Shown here: positions 45,131 to 57,008 of the stretch, piece after piece
Numbering within the stretch: the stretch's first letter is position 1
How the letters are laid out: the number at the start of each line of letters is the position of its first letter
Origin: Incurvaria masculella
Taxonomy: Eukaryota; Arthropoda; Insecta; Lepidoptera; Incurvariidae
Direction of reading: 5' to 3'
Assembly: GCA_946894095.1 (NCBI GenBank)
Contig: OX335660.1
Coordinates: 4,345,001-4,409,000 of the forward strand
DNA: 64,000 nt
The notes under the pieces: generated by a model
Database searches by the model: none
What the model saw: only the letters and a program-made list of their open reading frames with translations
What the model was told of the DNA's origin: nothing
Program-made: the position numbers and the translations under genes

Positions 45131-45410
45131 TTTGTAAGTATCAATGGAAAAAAATATACAATGTTCAACCTAACGAAGTTTTTTGTCGGCTCTTCTTTGC
45201 CAGAAGTAATCGAACCGACTGGAAAAAAAATGACATATCCGAGTGTGTAATATATATCTGAAACTGAAACTAGTTTGTAAGTATCAATGGAAAAAATACA
45301 ATGACGGGTAGTCAAGTAACAAAGTTTCTCATCGGTTCTTTTTCGTCGGAAGGAATCGAACCAGCAGAAAGGAAAAACAAAAAGATTAATCCGAGTGTGT
45401 AATTTACATA
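45131..45410. repeat. Tandem repeat, about 143-bp unit, two copies
   Basis: TTTGTAAGTATCAATGGAAA at 45131 and 45274, each followed by a CGAAGTTTTTTGTCGGCTCT-like segment, an AATCGAACC segment and TCCGAGTGTGTAAT. Non-coding. Confidence 0.85.
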
Positions 45411-45479
45411 TAATGGAAAAAATAAGGAAACTGAAAAACATATTGTAATTTATTGTTTTTGTTGTAAGTAAAAGAATGT

Positions 45480-45640
45480 GTCCTTCCTGGGCGGCCTAGG
45501 AAAACATACCATGACCAGATTGACGATATCCTTCGTAAAGGTCAGATACATACCTAAGGAAGCTAAAGAATTATTCGATGACTGTACCTTATGGCGTTCT
45601 ATCATCTCTGCCTACCCCTCCGGGGGAGCGGCGTGATGCT
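45480..45640 (+). pseudogene. Unassigned retroelement-like coding tail
   Basis: Pieces GRPRKTYHDQIDDILRKGQI and WRSIISAYPSGG are readable in changing frames. A similar tail follows some insect LINE or other mobile ORFs in my memory, but I cannot name the family. Confidence 0.3.
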
Positions 45641-47603
45641 ATGTTTTTGTGTATGTATGTAATGTCATGATTAAAATAAATGCAATTATCTGTGGAACAT
45701 GTTTCTTATTGAGTCACTAAATCTAAGCTTAACTCGAAAAGTTTCAATTTAATATATGTACATATATAATTGTGTATATATAATTATAAATTAAAGTAGG
45801 TGTTTGGTGTGTGTTCCGATAGTTATTTAAACACAAAACAATTTGACAAGTTCGAACGTTTCAAGTTTCCATTATAATTAATTGGTACCAGTGTGAAGGA
45901 ACCCTTATAATTGACCTAATAACTGAGAGTATTTGAGTTTTTTATTTGCTGAATCTACCACAATAGACGTACATACTTGTATGCTACCTTATTAGAAAGC
46001 TTAAATTGTGCCCTTTTAGATGCTCAGATTAAATTAAATTAAATTCTAAAATGGTGTAATAAATTCCAGAAATTTCCACAAATCTTAGGTACTCTGTTTC
46101 AGAGCCTTCCTTTTTCATACCGGAACAATCAAATACAGATATTTTTACTTTTTAATATTTGTAAAGAAGTCCTCTTTTATATTATTCCTATATTTTATGG
46201 TGTTACAGCAACAGTTTAACCATAATTAATTATTTCATTATACTCCTCGCGAGGTGAGCTCCGGAAAATTGAACTATAAAGAAACATGCTCGATAAAATT
46301 AGAAATATTCAATGGATTGTGCTAATGTTGATCTCAAATCAAAGAAAAACATTAAAAGATTCCGAAATAGTAAAAAAACGGTACCCCTGTCGATTTACTT
46401 TACGAGTTATTTGCTATTTTACGACCTTCGGAACCGAAAAACTCAAACTCTTTCCTTAACTCACTTATATAAAAAAAACTAATTAATTGATTACATGAAT
46501 ATTTACCTCAAAAAATAGCTTACTTTATGCCCTAAAAGAAAACTATAACTTGTTATAGCAACCCGACAGGATTTATTGCTGGAATCATGGAATTACGACA
46601 CCCTTCCGCGCGCCCTCAAAAACCTTAATTAGGGCAATCAAGGAGTAAGAGCTAATTGGCGTTGTTGCATTGAGCGGCTAAGAATTGAACCGTAGGACTG
46701 TACGCATGTGTTTAATAACTGTGTATTAAACCAAACTCCACTTTTGATATCTTGTATTTGAATTAAATAAATCAAGCTTACAGATTAGTCATTTCGCATA
46801 GTGTAAATGCTGTAGTTAAGATATTAAATAATAAATATTCGGGATTACCTGGATTATAATACTTAACTCGTAACGTTAGGGATTTGCTGTTGTTATATGA
46901 GTTTTAAGAAAGCACTTTTCTAGAGATACAATTTAGTTGATAAAATAATTATAAGTTTAGAAATCTGGGCGAGAGGTCTTACTTTTCAGAGTTCATTTTT
47001 CCCTCAAAGGTCCACGCCCAAATCTTGTGAACTCTGAATTCTAGAATTTAGCAGATCAAATTCTAGGATGTAAATTTAACTAGAAGTAAAAGGGACCAAT
47101 TTTAATAATAAAATGAATGTTAAATTTTATTTCTGTGTTCATATTTTAGACAGAACAAATTATAATCTCTTGCATAATAATTCACTTTTCTTACTTTATT
47201 TTCGAGTCAAACAGTTATCACTAAGGTCACACTTTACACATATTCTACAAGGCAGCTCCGAGTTATGGAGACAGTAACCCCCGTACAATTCGGATTAAGT
47301 TTAATATTATTGAGAAATTACTTAATAGACATTGATAATATGTGATATTTTAAGGATATACCTGAAGACGTACATTATCGTTACTGTAGATACAATGGTA
47401 AAAATAATGTTGAGGTAACGGTAATGTTTCCTGAAAGATTACAGTTTACAGAAAAACAATACAGATTAACAGTTTCTGTGAATTGAGTTATCGGATTACG
47501 CCATCTATCGCGCGTCCAAGAGGTTCAAAGACAAAAGGCGCGGGAAAGGGATAACAGATTCTTTGAAAGTGCATTTTTTTAACATTAGTAATAATGGAAT
47601 TCA
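45641..47603. other. AT-rich spacer, nothing identified
   Basis: Nearly 2 kb without a supported gene, RNA or clear repeat. Confidence 0.35.
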
Positions 47604-48491
47604 GTGGACAATAAGTATTTACGAGCCTGTCTTATCGTCCTGCCGTTTACCAACTATATGCGCTACATATGCGAGTACGCTTCGCGTAAACTCAAGCATA
47701 AATGTAAAGCGCATATAACCGATAAGGTGTTGCTGCCGTTGATGAGTGGCCTGGTTAGGGAGATAAGGAATTTGTATAAATACAATATTCCGAACTTAGA
47801 GAATCATTCAGCAGCGAACTTTTGCCCTGACCACAAGTCGTTAATACTTCGCGAGTATCAGTTCAAGAATGTCGACGGAAAAATCATCACTCACAACCGG
47901 CGAGGCGGTTTCGGCGCTCTGCGCAGAGGTGCTCGCTGTGTCGGACGGCGAGGAACCCTATCAGCCTGGGTCGATGCTCGCCGGCCAACCAGCGGAAGAT
48001 CTCACACACGAGGAAACAATGGAATGTACTCAGGCGATTCTGGATCGTCCGAAGAAGAACCTGCCAAAAAAAGGAGCCGGAAAGAAGACCGTGAGTCAGC
48101 AGGAACGTCGGAAGCAGATGCAATTGGTTCGGAACGATCAAGTTATGACTTGGTTAATCGACTACTGGCATACTCAGTTCACAATTCTACTGATGGGAGA
48201 CTTCATCGCGACAATCAAGAAGATGGCCCTAAAAACTCAAAATCTACCCCTATTTCAAAAAATCCAACAAGTGGCTGCGCTAATGAAGGCATTCATCAGC
48301 AGTTTTCCAAAGGATGCGGACTTGAGCAAGATTTCATCAGAGCAGTTCGTCGAGTGGGCCTAATACACCGCGGCCACTCGGTCGCGGTGTATTTTTGGTG
48401 TTCATATTGTTGCTGCAAGTATAATTGTGTCAAAAATGGAAAGTTTGTGTGGAAATTTGGATCGAAATGTAATCCTAAAAGACAATTTTGA
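47604..48491 (+). CDS. Two overlapping unidentified ORFs (295 and 164 residues)
   Basis: The outer frame (47604-48491) has an N-terminal part with YMRYICEYASRKLKHKCKAH and REYQFKNVDGKIITHNRR. The inner frame (47869-48363), offset by one base, starts at an ATG as MSTEKSSLTTGEAVSALCAE and ends SSEQFVEWA. The inner one has helix-like composition (TIKKMALKTQNLPLFQKIQQ) reminiscent of a small gag or capsid, but I do not recognise either. One reading is a single frame-shifted gene: N-terminal part in the outer frame, then the inner frame. The stop codon of the inner frame lies in a hairpin. No flanking repeats seen. Confidence 0.45.
   Translation: MDNKYLRACLIVLPFTNYMRYICEYASRKLKHKCKAHITDKVLLPLMSGLVREIRNLYKYNIPNLENHSAANFCPDHKSLILREYQFKNVDGKIITHNRRGGFGALRRGARCVGRRGTLSAWVDARRPTSGRSHTRGNNGMYSGDSGSSEEEPAKKRSRKEDRESAGTSEADAIGSERSSYDLVNRLLAYSVHNSTDGRLHRDNQEDGPKNSKSTPISKNPTSGCANEGIHQQFSKGCGLEQDFIRAVRRVGLIHRGHSVAVYFWCSYCCCKYNCVKNGKFVWKFGSKCNPKRQF
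48362..48393. repeat. Perfect 11-bp hairpin over the inner ORF stop
   Basis: AATACACCGCG (48362-48372), loop GCCACTCGGT, CGCGGTGTATT (48383-48393), then a T run. The TAA stop at 48361-48363 overlaps it. Confidence 0.85.
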
Positions 48492-48529
48492 AAATTAAGA
48501 ACGTTTGTATGATATGATTAAATTTAAGC

Positions 48530-49670
48530 TTTCCGTGGACTTAACAAGTGACATTTAATCCGCTCTTCGTGACTTCTGCAGAAAATTCTGCACAGAACAT
48601 GAATGAATGTTGGTTCTAAACCAGACCAATTCATTGAGAGGTTATAGAACGTGGCTAGAATCACCAAACAGGAGCCCAATTGTGTAACGAATGCCCTTCG
48701 GGGACAACGAATTGATGAAGATATCAAGTCGATATCAGCCTTGATGAATCCGAGCCGGCAACTGTAGCGCCTACCAGTGAAAATAAGCATGCTTCTACTA
48801 ATTTCAATCCAAGGAAGCCTTTAACTCAAATAGGCCTAAAACAAAAGAAATGAGCAGATACTAGAAACAAACCCATCCCCAGAATTGGCATTTGCCACGT
48901 CAATGAGGCGGAAATCTAATGGACACCAAGAGGTCGCGGAAATTCTGGAATTCCTGTTAAAAAATCCAAAGTGCCACGTATCAAAGCATTTATTAAAAAT
49001 GAGGAAGAAAAAAGACAGCTCTGTCCCGAAAAAGCTCAGGGGGGTATGCTATCTACAAACATAACTAGGTGGATGTACAATTATTGCAGGAACATTTGAA
49101 AGAAGTAGGCTTTGATGTATTGCCTCCTATTTTTCAATTACAATCAGTTATACACGATTAAGTACTATCCAAAGAAAGAAGATATAACTATCACTGATTC
49201 AGAAGCTCAAATCAAATTGCAGTCTTTGCTAGATTTAACCGCAAAAAGACTATTTAAGTTAGTTAGCACTGAGGATGATTCACCGCCATTTACACTAGAA
49301 AGGAAGTACAGACAGAGGAAGTGCCTAAAACCAGAGTAGCTAGAAACTTTGGAGACTCACACACCACAGCCACCATTACGGGAATAGCTGATGAAAACCT
49401 AATTAATAGATTTTCAGTCACTCTAGAAGCCATATTATCAGTCAGGCCATCAATATCGAGGAATTTAAAATATATTTCAAAGACACTTATAAACTGTACT
49501 TAAATCTGTAATGTTGGTACTATATGCCACCGAGCGTGCATACAATACTTGCACATGGAGGTGACATCATTCAGTCGTTCGCACTGATACCAGTTGGACA
49601 TCTGTCAGCAGAGTTATCAGAAACCCGAAATAAAGATTTCAGGGAGTACCGCCGGAATCACGCGATCACA
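48530..49670 (+). pseudogene. Transib transposase relic, copy C, core deleted
   Basis: Ordered Transib pieces: RKPLTQIGLKQKK (about 48815), SPELAFATSMRRKSNGHQEV (about 48878), KYYPKKEDITITDSEAQIKL (about 49160), then directly NFGDSHTTATITGIADENLI (about 49345) and the C-terminal VGHLSAELSETRNKDFREYR (about 49590). The stretch carrying the first and second catalytic Asp, normally about 250 residues, is missing between about 49310 and 49345. Many stops. No ends identified. Confidence 0.82.
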
Positions 49671-49871
49671 CGATTATAGTTCGCTTTTCTCAGGGACACC
49701 GCAAAGATGAATTCATGGCGGAAATTCGTGCTCGAAAAGCACTTACTACCGGCGACTTGGGGTTCGACGGGCCAGCAAGGTAAATTTATTTCGGCGACCA
49801 CCTCACGCCGGCAAATAATATTCCGGGAGGTCACGGCTAGGTAAAGCAAGAGGCAAAAGCGAGGTAGGCAA

Positions 49872-50338
49872 GGTAAATGGCTAAATCTGGGTTCACATGT
49901 TAGAGACCAACCCTCTGAAACTAAACATGTCGGTCTGCCCGTGCCAAGTCGTTGCGTTATCTATTTAGATTGGCAATATAAAATAGATGCTGATATATAC
50001 CTGCTGATGAATATACTGATTGTCTGGAAACATTGATACCTATTAATTAAAATAATAACCAGTCGGTTTTTTAATTAAATACTCAAATATACTTAGTTAT
50101 ATATGTAACATAAATCGCTTATAACTACGAAATGAAACCAAAGATTTGTTCAGTTTTTGCATTACTAAGCAAGTATGTACTGATACTTTCGTTATTCATC
50201 ATCATATATTTTTTTCGTCACCATAATTTTTTTCAGGCACCTTATCTACTTAACGCAACCACTTGGAACAGGCAGACTGACACATTTAGCATCAGACGGT
50301 TGGTCTTTATCCCGTGAACCCAGTTTCAGCCGTTTACG
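49872..50338. repeat. Inverted-repeat element with about 98-bp arms
   Basis: Left arm from 49872 (GGTAAATGGCTAAATCTGGG, then AGAGACCAACCCTCTGA and CAAGTCGTTGCGTTA) matches the right arm read inward from 50338 (CGTAAACGGCTGAAACTGGG, AAAGACCAACCGTCTGA, CAAGTGGTTGCGTTA). The 270-base centre is AT-rich. Non-coding MITE-like. Confidence 0.88.
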
Positions 50339-50569
50339 TTATCGTTACCATTTTTGTCGCGGCCTCCTAGTCTATAAGTTGCTTCTGAAGCGGGCTCGGG
50401 AACTAAATAAGGATCGAAACTATACTTACATATGGGTCCGCCACTGCAAAAATTTCTTCGCAAAGCTGACAATGCCCAACCCATATTAGAGAATACAAAA
50501 ATATGGCCAGAATTTTTTTTGTACTTACTGAGTAGATCACAGAAACAAATCACTCATTCGTTTGTTTTT

Positions 50570-50716
50570 TTTATGCACAACACTATGTCTATGTGAACTT
50601 GATAGTATTGTAATACTTTTATATTATGTGTGGAGCACTCTAGGATTAATTTTGTTAATTTAAATTTGTAATTTTTTTTACTGTGTTCAAAATGAATAAA
50701 ATAATAAAAATGCAGA
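50570..50716 (+). repeat. LINE-like 3' tail, copy 1
   Basis: ATGCACAACACTATGTCTAT, TGATAGTATTGTA and TTTATATTATGTGTGGAGCA match 53910-54030. Ends in an AATAAAATAATAAAAA stretch, consistent with a retrotransposon 3' tail. The Transib at 50722 is inserted right after it. Confidence 0.7.
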
Positions 50717-50721
50717 CGACG

Positions 50722-53630
50722 CACGTACGGGTATTATGGCCTAAAATATGGTCTAAAGTAACCCTGACGACTTTTATGCTAATCCCTATTTACGCACATA
50801 TTTATTATTAGGATGACCCGTTTCTAACGGGAGACAAAGACAAAGGATTTGAAACTTAAATGCGCCCGCTCTATGCTCAGTCGAAATTCATCGTTCGTGC
50901 CCATCCACTCGTTGCGTTCTCGGCTACCTCAATTGTCGCTCGCATTCTGTGTTCTACCAATCTGTTTTATTCGCCGCAAATCACCGAAATCGCTATGGAT
51001 TCTTCAGATGAAGGTATGTATGTAGTGTGTCTTAAAGTGTATTTACAACAAATACCTTTAAGTTTTTAATCTAAAACATCAATTCAAAGTCTTATCAATT
51101 TTTTGTCCTATTTTGTACTGTTCTTTTTTATGTTTTAATTAAGGTAATTTTAAGTATGAGTTAAACATGGTTAAACTAAATGTTGTATTAGAAAATAATC
51201 CTAGAAGTATAGGTATTTAGGTAAAACAAAAACATTTTCCGCATGTTTCCGCCCTCCTATTTTGCAACATATAGAAATGAGGGTGGCACGAACGAAAAAA
51301 CATGCATTTTTAAAACCCATTTACTAACATAAGTATTTTTGTTTATTTACAGAATATGTTGAAAGCTCATCGTTTAGTTTGACGAGGGAAGCATTATTCA
51401 ACATAATCAAGCAATCAGGCCAGAAAAAAATGGATGGGAAACTTCAGTTTTTAGTGAATGAACTTGAAAAAACCACCAAGTGCCCAAAAGACAAACTTTC
51501 GTTACTGAACGAGAGTTTAAAGTCCTTCAAGCATTATTTCAAGGCTAAATGGGTAGCCGCTTCATACAAAGAGAGCCGGTTCTGCAAAACAAATAAACAA
51601 TGGCTTAGTGAATCTATTACAATTCCTACCTGGGTGATCCCAAAAGTCGGGCGACCCGCTAAGGAATTCTCGGAATGTAGTGAAAGAACAAAGAGGCGCA
51701 AGACAAAAGACATTCGAACAAGTTACTGTCACGAAAAGCTTACCTATGCTGCCGGTATGAGTGAAAGAGCTGCCGGTAATACTGACTTGTCCAAGTTAAT
51801 TCATGAGGCATCGGAAACTCCTACTAGAGCCAAAAAGTTCCGAAAATTGGTTAAATCTGCAAAATGCAACCAAATTGTAAAATTATCGCCTGCAGAGGCT
51901 TTGGCAAAGTTTGTGGAGGCAGAACTAACGAGACACCAGTATAATATACTGAGAACTGGTTTAGAAAGTATATACCCGTGTTACTCGCTAATACAAAGGG
52001 AAAAAACTAATTGTTACCCGAAAGACATCTACATTTCCGAAAATCTTGCTGAAGTGAAATTACAAAATCTACTAGACCATACGGCACAGCGTCTTATAAA
52101 GTATTTAGAAGAGGTTCTGAGCCAAGCAAATAATGCTGAAGTGGAGAATTTGACGCTTATCTGCAAGTGGGGTTGCGATGGCTCCAAGCAACAAGAATAT
52201 AAGCAGAAGTTCGGGGATTCAAGCAATTCTGATTCCCACGTGTTTATAAGCTCACTTGTGCCTCTGAGATTACAAAGTGAAGAGGGTGGTACAAAAAAAG
52301 TGTGGTGGCAGAATCCTGCACCTTCATCACCGCGTTTTTGTCGACCAATAAGGATTCTATACGCCCATGAAACTACCGACCTTACAAAAAAAGAAATAGC
52401 AGATATCGAAGGCCAAGTTGAAAATTTAGTGCAACAAGTGGACGTGGCCGGTAAATGTGCCAAAGTAAAGCACGTTTTACTGCTCACCATGGTAGACGGC
52501 AAAGTGTGCAATGCAGCTACTTGCACCACTTCCACCATGAGATGCTACATATGCAAGCAGACCTCCAAAGAGTTCAACTCGCTTAAAAGAGTAGATGAAA
52601 GTGCAATCGACCCTACTTCGCTCAGATTTGGTCTGTCTATTCTACATGCTCGAATAAGATTTTATGAAACTATCTTGCACATAGCATACAAACTACCATT
52701 CCAAAAGTGGCGCCTTAATAAAGACGAAAAAAAAGCGAGCGAAAATATAAAGAAAAAGATTCAATTAGCTTTCCAACAAGAAACAGGGCTATTGGTAGAT
52801 ATGCCGAAAACAAATTTTGGAAATACCAATGATGGTAATAGTTCTAGACGATTTTTTTCGGACCCTGAGACAGCTGCTCGAATCACTGGTATTGACCTAG
52901 ATTTAATAAAAAAACTAAAGCTGATATTGGAAGTACTATCAAGTGGTTTTCCTATAGACACAATGCAATTTGGAGCTTTTTTAGAAAGCACGGCAGAATA
53001 TTATGTTAATACATATAGTTGGTGTCCGATGACACCGACTCTTCATAAAATATTGATGCATGGTACTTTGGTCATCAATCACGCCATGCTGCCAATCGGG
53101 CAGCTGTCTGAAGAAGCCGCAGAGGCCAGAAATAAACATTTTAGGGAGTATAGGAAAAATTTTGCAAGGAAATTTCCTAGGACTGATTGTAATACAGATA
53201 TTATGAATAGACTACTTTTAAGTTCCGACGTATTATTAAGCTGTAAACGCGATAGAATTAAAAGAAAACAACAGCCTCTTTCCCACGAAGCTTTAGAATT
53301 TCTGTTACCAGATGTAGGACTCTCTACCTCAGCGGATGACCTTAACATTGACTCTGAATAAAAAAAATCTCAATTTGTATTGGTAACAATGCATTTCTAT
53401 TGTTGTCTTCCTCGTCTGAGGTCGAGAGCCGTGTGCATTATTCATACTTTATTAGATAATTATTTTTGTGTACTTTTTTTGAATATATATATTTTTTAAA
53501 TCACTTAAAACTGTGTTTTAATACAAATAAATTTTTTTTATATACCGAATATAAATTATTAACACCTATAAGCACCAAAAACCCATTAAAATATTTTAGA
53601 CCATATATTAGACACCAATACCCCTACGTG
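50722..53630 (+). mobile_element. Transib transposon D, apparently intact
   Basis: A 2909-bp element. Ends start CACGTACGGGTATT (50722) and, read inward from 53630, CACGTAGGGGTATT; 32 of the first 39 bases agree. CGACG flanks both sides (50717-50721 and 53631-53635), a 5-bp GC-rich target duplication as known for Transib. The CAC start is shared with Transib ends and the RAG heptamer. It contains one spliced gene with a full set of catalytic residues. Confidence 0.95.
50995..53361 (+). CDS. Transib transposase (RAG1-core-like), intact
   Basis: Exon 1 is 50995-51013 (MDSSDE) and exon 2 is 51353-53361, joined across a GT-AG intron (G|AA) to 675 residues without a stop. A same-frame upstream extension to 50860 exists, so translation could also start earlier, but the ATG at 50995 sits just before a normal donor. 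Catalytic residues by motif: Asp in CKWGCDGSK (about 282), Asp in LLTMVDGKVCN (about 388) and Glu in SEEAAEARNKHF (about 597). Zinc-type CYICKQT lies near 404 and paired His in LHKILMHG near 571. It should cut at CAC ends and join to GC-rich 5-bp targets; it aligns in motif order with the RAG1 core. Ends and ORF make it a candidate active element. Confidence 0.93.
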
Positions 53631-54079
53631 CGACGCCGCCGTCACCGCCGCGGGTGTCATGCCAGGCCATGCATAGAATTTTTTTTAATAATATTTTGAA
53701 AATGACAGTTTTGTGTTCCACGAGAATCTTTCAGAGGATTCTTTCAAGAGACAAGTTGTTTTATAGATTAAGAAATTTTGATAATCCCAATAAAGTTCTG
53801 GTTCCCCATTTATTCTTTTAACTGAGCTACGCTACCCACGAGCACGCCGCGAGCGCCGCTGCCGACAAGCGCCCCCGCTACCCGCCCCTCGTCTTGGAGC
53901 TTCTCCCGAACTTTATGCACATCAATATGTCTCTGTAAACTCGATAGTATTGTAGTTATTTTATATTATGTGTGGAACACTCTATGTTTTTATTTGCATT
54001 TTTCTGTATGACTGTGTTAAAAAAAAGACCGAGAGCGCCACTTTAGAGAGCTGCGAGAGAAGCTCGGGCGCGCACCGAG
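53631..54079 (+). repeat. GC-rich stretch and LINE-like 3' tail, copy 2
   Basis: Bases 53910-54030 repeat the tail at 50570-50716 (ATGTCTCTGTAAACTCGATA; TTTATATTATGTGTGGAACA). The GC-rich part 53830-53890 is not recognised. Confidence 0.6.
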
Positions 54080-54930
54080 CACAACTCTAAAATTCTTACC
54101 CACAATCCGAAGAGGAGTACCGGCTGGTACAGCGCTACCTGACAGCGCTCGACAAGAACGAGATCAGCTGGTTCTCTTACTCCCTTCCAGCGGAGAAGTA
54201 TGCCAAGTTCGCGTTTCGCGGACTTCCGGCGGATACCGACCCGGAGCACATTGCAGCAGCACTACGCGAGGCTTCACTCCGGTGTTCTTGAAGGCGATCC
54301 GCTGGCGAGGACCCGGCTGCATCTTCTTCGCCGAGATGCAGAAGACGGCGAACCTGATTCCGGCCATATATGCAGTCGACGAGCTGCTGTGTATTCCGGG
54401 AGTAAAGATCGAAGCCTGGAGGGGGAAGAAGAACTCCTCCCAATTCCACCGGTGCCAGCAGTTCCGTCACAGCTCGCACCACTGCCACCGCATCCTCGCC
54501 TGCGTCCGCTGCGGAGAGGAGTACCCTACCAAGGAGTGCCCCCGCCCCCGCGAATATCCTCAGGCCTGCGCCAACTGCAAGGAGAGGCACAAGGCGAGCA
54601 ACGTCCGCTGCCCCTTCTTCCAGCGCGAAATGCTGAACAAGAAGGCGGGCACGGTCGCCGCGACCCACGCAGTACGTCGTATGCACGTCCTCGCGTCGTG
54701 AGAAAGCGCAGACGTATGGGTGGACGCAGACTCAGCGAACGCGAAGAGGGAGCAGCAGCGGTGCATCCAGAAGCGACCACCGCCCCATCCGCTCCGCCAA
54801 GCTCGAAGCCGCCCCCCGCTGCAGCAACACCTGCCGCAGCCACTTCTTCTGCCCCCGGCGACCAAACCGCGCAGCTCGTCGAGCTGCTGCAGGTGCTATT
54901 ATTTTTAATATTTATTTACTTGATTTTTTT
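54080..54930 (+). pseudogene. Jockey-type non-LTR retrotransposon ORF1 (gag) relic
   Basis: Nucleic-acid-binding ORF1 protein. Readable are FSYSLPAEKYAKFAFRGLPA (about 54170-54230), then after a one-base loss near 54272 AIRWRGPGCIFFAEMQKTAN, and three Cys-rich zinc knuckles (CQQFRHSSHHCHRILACVRC, ECPRPREYPQACANCKERHK) up to about 54640. A Pro/Ala-rich tail follows to 54930. ORF2 is absent. Strong GC bias compared with the surroundings. Overlapping frames on both strands here are side effects. Confidence 0.8.
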
Positions 54931-56124
54931 ATGACTTAGGATACTCATTTGTTAAGAGACTTCTTTTGTTTATGTCGACTCCTTATCAGTTTGAGCATTG
55001 TAGTTCTTAGAATTGACCAGTTACTGTGACTTGTTGCACACCGTTTGAAAGGGCATAAACTAGAGATATTTTTAAAAGTATTTTAACATCTGAAACAAAC
55101 CCATGTTTTCAATGATACTTCATTGAAAACTAATTTTGTTGTTAAATGAAAAATATTTTTTGGGCCAAAGTGTCATTATTTATTTTCCTTGCCACTTTAT
55201 CCAGTTTGTGTAAGCAATGACAGAAACGATACACACTCTAGTAATTAAAAAAAAAAAAAAAACATGATTTTATGTTACATTTGTGCATATTAGAGTTCAA
55301 ATGTGAAAAAGAGGCATTTTTCTTGAAAACACGAAAATGACAATTATCTCAAAATCCGTACGACTTTATATTAAGGTATGTTTCGCTTAATACAGTTGAA
55401 ATAACCTCCTCTATCACCTCCTCAAGGCTTTGCATCGACCTTCCAAACACCCTATATATTCTATCCATACAAGCCATATATATCGGATATACTTAATTTA
55501 AAAATCTCTAAAGACTCGTGTATCCAAAGTTCATTCCCAACAAATAAAAAAAATGAAAATTTGAAGATGCCAAAAGGTGAATCATCAAAGCCAAGCCTGA
55601 ACGTTGATGAAAATGCTGACAAATTATTAATAGCTTCCAAGCATGCATTTCATCATTTGTTGAGGCGTTTATTTCTCAAATTTATACTGAACTTCAGATT
55701 TCAAGGTCAACCAATTCAAATTCAATTTTTTGAATTTGAATTTTGAATTTGAACCATCCAAAAAATTGTTGATTATGTTATTTTATTACTATCCAATATA
55801 GTGAAGACGCTAAAAGAATCTATTTTACATTATAGTAAAAATAATACATCTCTTTAATCCAGAAAACCATGTTTATTTAAAAGATATTAAAAACAATAAA
55901 TATCTTAAACCAAGCATGGCCCCTCTAAAAGAAAGAGACTAAATTTTCGACTCAAGAATCAAGTTTCTCAAAAGATGAATACTGTATCTTGTTACAAGAA
56001 TCTAATATTTTATAGGAAAATAAATTTTCTTTGACGAAGAACAAAATTTCTAGAAAGAAGAGATTTACTTACTTATTCAAAGAAAACATTTTCTCAAATG
56101 ATGAATACTATGTCTTGTTTTAAG
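54931..56124. other. AT-rich spacer, nothing identified
   Basis: No gene recognised. TTTTTTGAATTTGAATTTTG near 55726 is a simple palindromic repeat. Confidence 0.35.
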
Positions 56125-56430
56125 AAAATATTTTTCTAATAGCAAAATCAACTTTTCTTTGAATAAGAATAGGATTTTTAGAAATAAGAAAATTAATTAC
56201 TTAATAGAAGAATTTAGTGTATCAAAGAAAAAGCTGTTAATCTTTTTTCAGGAAAATATTTTTTTAATAGCAAAATCAACTTTTCTTTGAATAAGAATAG
56301 GATTTCTAGAAACAAGAAAATTAATTACTTAATAGAAGAATTTAGTGTATCAAAGAAAACTCTGTTAATCTTTTTTCAAGAAAATATTTCTTTGAATAAG
56401 AATAGGATTTCTAGAAACAAGAAAATTAAT
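56125..56430. repeat. Tandem repeat, about 127-bp unit, 2.4 copies
   Basis: AATAGCAAAATCAACTTTTC and TAATAGAAGAATTTAGTGTA recur near 56139 and 56268; a third, shortened unit starts near 56379. Non-coding. Confidence 0.88.
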
Positions 56431-56850
56431 TGATAAAATTCCGTATCAATAATTACGAGGGCTTATTTAGTTAGTTGGTCAGAATCTCATGCAGGAATAT
56501 TATTCATAATTTATTGTTAAGGTAGCTCTCAAACCATTAACGGGTGGCAGAAGGTGCATGATGCCCGTTTCATCACGTTCACCATACCACGAAATCAGTT
56601 CCTCACTGCTCCTTCAACCGCAATATGTAGTATGTTACTAACAAATACATATTGAGTTGATACAATTCCGTATCAATAATGGCAAGGGCTTATTTATTTA
56701 GTTGGGCAGAATCTGATGCAGGAATATCATTCATACTTTATTGTTAAGGTTGCTCTCAAACCATTACACTCACGGGTGGCAGACGGTGCATGACGGTGCA
56801 TCACGCTCACCATACTAGGAAATCAGTTTCTCACTGCTGTTGAGGTCCGA
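56431..56850. repeat. Tandem duplication, about 226-bp unit
   Basis: GATAAAATTCCGTATCAATA near 56432 and GATACAATTCCGTATCAATA near 56658 start two copies sharing GGGCTTATTTA, CAGAATCT, ATGCAGGAATAT and CTCTCAAACCATTA. Bases 56851-57003 hold nothing identified. Confidence 0.88.
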
Positions 56851-57008
56851 AGGCGACTCCAACACGCGCGGAATGTGGCCGTCAGAGAGCTAACGGTCAG
56901 GAGAAGAGTGCAGGATGCACTAAGTCCAGGAGGCCTGCACGAGGCCCACAGCTCCTCGTACTGCATCGCGTCGCTCGACTACGCTTTACTCGGCAACCTT
57001 GGACGGCG

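Noticed and set aside
48362..48398. Hairpin plus T run as a bacterial-type terminator
   Set aside because: The window has introns and eukaryotic transposons throughout, so rho-independent termination is not expected; kept only as a hairpin.
52029..52538. Minus-strand 169-residue frame
   Set aside because: Shadow of the intact Transib gene.
54177..54865. Several minus-strand Ala/Gly-rich frames
   Set aside because: Shadows of the GC-biased Jockey ORF1 region.
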